Source: Lentisphaeria bacterium (GTDB lineage: Bacteria; Verrucomicrobiota; Lentisphaeria; Victivallales; Victivallaceae). From it: DNA of 16,182 nucleotides. The DNA lies in the NCBI GenBank assembly GCA_900768515.1, contig CAAGDG010000012.1, forward strand, positions 1 through 16,182. Direction: 5' to 3'. The notes under the pieces are model-generated. The model worked only from the letters and a program-made list of their open reading frames with translations, was not told the origin of the DNA and ran no database searches. This document shows, in pieces, positions 14,784-16,182 of the stretch; the stretch's first letter is position 1; every line of letters begins with the position of its first letter. Made by a program: the position numbers and the translations under genes.

Positions 14784-16001
14784 ATGAAAAAAATCACAAC
14801 GTCCATTGCCGGGGCCGCCGCCGCGGCCGCGGTGGCCGCCGTCGCGGCTTATGCGACACTCGACCGGGAACCGGTCGCCACGGCGGGAACCGGCGACGAC
14901 GCGCCGCCGGCGGCGGTGGAGATTCCGCGGGTTTCCCCGCCCGCGGTGGAGGTCCCGGTCGTCGGGGCCGCGAACGCGGAGTCGTTTTCCGGCTCCGGCC
15001 TCGGGATTCCGGTCGTCGAACCGGTGAGCGTTGCCGACGCGGCCGCGGATCTGCCGGATACGATCGCGTTGCACAAAACGCTGCTGCCGGTGATCCGGGA
15101 CAAACGCACGCTGCTCGGCGCCGCCCCCGAGCCCGGCGATCCGGTCTGGCAGCGGTGGCTCGCGATTTACGCGGACGCCGGCTACCGCGACTACGTGCCG
15201 GAGTACCGGCCGCTCGCGCCGGGGCTCCGGATCATCAACGAGGTCCGCTGCCCGGCGACGCCGGAGGAGTCCGCGGTTCTCCGGGAGCGGCTCGACTACT
15301 ATGCGGCGCGCGGCTACAACGCCGTGCTCGTCACGTTCGACACGACGGAAAATCTCTCCCGCCTCTGCGTTACGGTTGACGGCATCCGGCGGGCGGGATT
15401 CCAGATCGTCATCGCCTACGCGGGACGGGAGAACCTCGAGGAGCCGGTTTTCCGCGATCCGGAGGTGCTGCGACGATTTCTGACGGAGCTGGGGAGCCGC
15501 GCGGACGCGCTGCTGCTCGGGTGGCGTCGCACGAGCGTTCATCTGTTTCTGCCGGACAGGCCGTTCACGAATTTCCTGATCCGCTCGGCGCGGGAGGGGA
15601 ATCCGGATCTGCCGTTTGTCGGCATGGCGTATTACGGAGAAACAGCCGAGACGCCGCGGGGAATCACCTACGACGTTCCAGAAAACTGTTCGGCAGTGCT
15701 GGTCGTCGGGCTGGGTTTTCCGCGCGCCTCGACGCGGACGGCGCTCCGGACGCTGTTTCCGGAGGTCGCCGGACATCCGCACCTCATCGGCCTCGCGGTC
15801 GGGGAAAAACCGTATTTCGACACCCTCCACGCGACCGGCCGCAGCCAGGCGGAAAACGACGCGATCAAACGGCGGATCGAGATCCGGCTGCTGCAGGCCG
15901 GCTGTAAATCGACAATGACCTACTCGGGCGACGGTTCGGACGGCGGTTACGACAACGAAAAAACAGAAAATCTCTGCCGGCGGTACGGCTGGGACAAATA
16001 A
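14784..16001 (+). CDS. Secreted TIM-barrel-like protein of unknown activity (405 aa)
   Basis: Residues 1-24 form an Ala/Val-rich signal or anchor with a fitting A-Y-A cleavage site (22-24). A Pro/Ala/Val-rich linker follows to about residue 90 (AAVEIPRVSPPAVEVPVVG). From about 148 on, eight strand-like segments alternate with helices: LRIINEVRCP 148, YNAVLVTFD 178, FQIVIAYAG 206, ADALLLGW 240, PFVGMAYYGE 277, CSAVLVVGLGF 302, LIGLAVGE 334 and CKSTMTYSG 374. This is what a TIM barrel looks like. Acidic residues at strand ends (D186, E341) would suit a glycoside hydrolase, but no family signature is recognised. A periplasmic or surface enzyme acting on cell-envelope sugars is one possibility, inferred from context. 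AGGAG lies before the ATG. Confidence 0.75.
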   Translation: MKKITTSIAGAAAAAAVAAVAAYATLDREPVATAGTGDDAPPAAVEIPRVSPPAVEVPVVGAANAESFSGSGLGIPVVEPVSVADAAADLPDTIALHKTLLPVIRDKRTLLGAAPEPGDPVWQRWLAIYADAGYRDYVPEYRPLAPGLRIINEVRCPATPEESAVLRERLDYYAARGYNAVLVTFDTTENLSRLCVTVDGIRRAGFQIVIAYAGRENLEEPVFRDPEVLRRFLTELGSRADALLLGWRRTSVHLFLPDRPFTNFLIRSAREGNPDLPFVGMAYYGETAETPRGITYDVPENCSAVLVVGLGFPRASTRTALRTLFPEVAGHPHLIGLAVGEKPYFDTLHATGRSQAENDAIKRRIEIRLLQAGCKSTMTYSGDGSDGGYDNEKTENLCRRYGWDK

Positions 16002-16019
16002 CAAAATAAGGAAATTGCT

Positions 16020-16182
16020 ATGAAAAAAATTCTCTCTCTCCTCACACTGGCGTGCGCGGTCTGCGGCGCGATGGTTTCGGCGGCTGAATTCGACTGGGCC
16101 GAGTCGTCCGCGATCGTGCGGGAGATCGACCGGCAGACCGTCGTGGCCGCCGCGGCGGGGGAACGAGCGCCGCTGTTCACGC
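16020..16182 (+). CDS. Start of a secreted protein (partial, runs off the window)
   Basis: The first 54 codons are visible. MKKILSLLTLACAVCGAMVS followed by A-A-E is a classic signal peptide with cleavage expected at VSA (19-21) before AEFDW. AAGGAAA lies about five bases before the ATG. The mature part seen so far (WAESSAIVREIDRQTVV and on) shows no known domain. It is the third protein in a row of four to carry an export signal. Confidence 0.75.
   Translation, partial: MKKILSLLTLACAVCGAMVSAAEFDWAESSAIVREIDRQTVVAAAAGERAPLFT

Noticed and set aside
13479..16004. Very long open frame on the minus strand (841 codons)
   Set aside because: It lies opposite three well-supported + strand genes with ribosome sites. 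Long antisense frames are common in G+C-rich coding DNA; its protein is Arg/Val-rich and without domains.
1..16182. CRISPR arrays, insertion sequences, tRNA or rRNA genes
   Set aside because: No spaced direct repeats, terminal inverted repeats with a transposase gene, or RNA gene structures were found by reading; the prophage ends lie outside the window.

Overview
The window is a tightly packed, single-strand stretch of structural (late) genes from a Mu-like temperate phage or prophage. All genes read on the + strand. It runs from the last codons of an upstream gene (by position probably the portal) through head assembly, the tail and the tail fibres, into a group of genes for secreted proteins; the last gene is cut by the window edge. 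Base composition is high in G+C over most of the window. The host cannot be named from sequence alone. Strong AGGAGG-type ribosome sites and signal peptides with AxA-type cleavage sites show an ordinary bacterial host, probably Gram-negative. The style recalls prophages of Lentisphaerota or Verrucomicrobiota, but that is a weak impression, not evidence.

Head module (1-5624): a MuF-type minor capsid protein is fused to a C-terminal HExxH zincin-like domain. It is followed, with an ATGA overlap, by a small acidic protein that is a good immunity candidate, and then by a strong intrinsic terminator (1763-1803). After that come a gpG-like virion morphogenesis protein, a gpI-like protease with an in-frame nested scaffold gene, a small decoration-type protein, the gpT-like major capsid protein, a gp36-like head-completion protein (DUF1320) and a gp37-like protein (DUF1834).

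Tail module (5629-10372): a small tube-like protein is followed by a tail assembly chaperone whose long form needs a -1 ribosomal frameshift at A AAA AAC (6396-6402), with a perfect 9-bp hairpin just downstream. A 587-residue tape measure protein and three unrecognised tail-region proteins follow. No sheath or contractile baseplate gene is seen, so the particle probably has a Mu-type head on a non-contractile (siphovirus-like) tail, as in the transposable phages B3 and D3112.

Fibre and accessory end (10376-16182): a 566-residue fibre with three exact-period 28-residue SAYE...EWL repeats and a second fibre-like protein with an HGH motif are followed by four genes. Three encode proteins with N-terminal signal or anchor sequences; one of these looks like a TIM barrel. 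The fourth encodes a protein with 26 cysteines in 13 CxxC pairs, arranged as about three repeats of a zinc-ribbon-like unit. The most interesting parts are the capsid-toxin/immunity pair, the frameshift site, the Cys-repeat protein and the secreted cassette.
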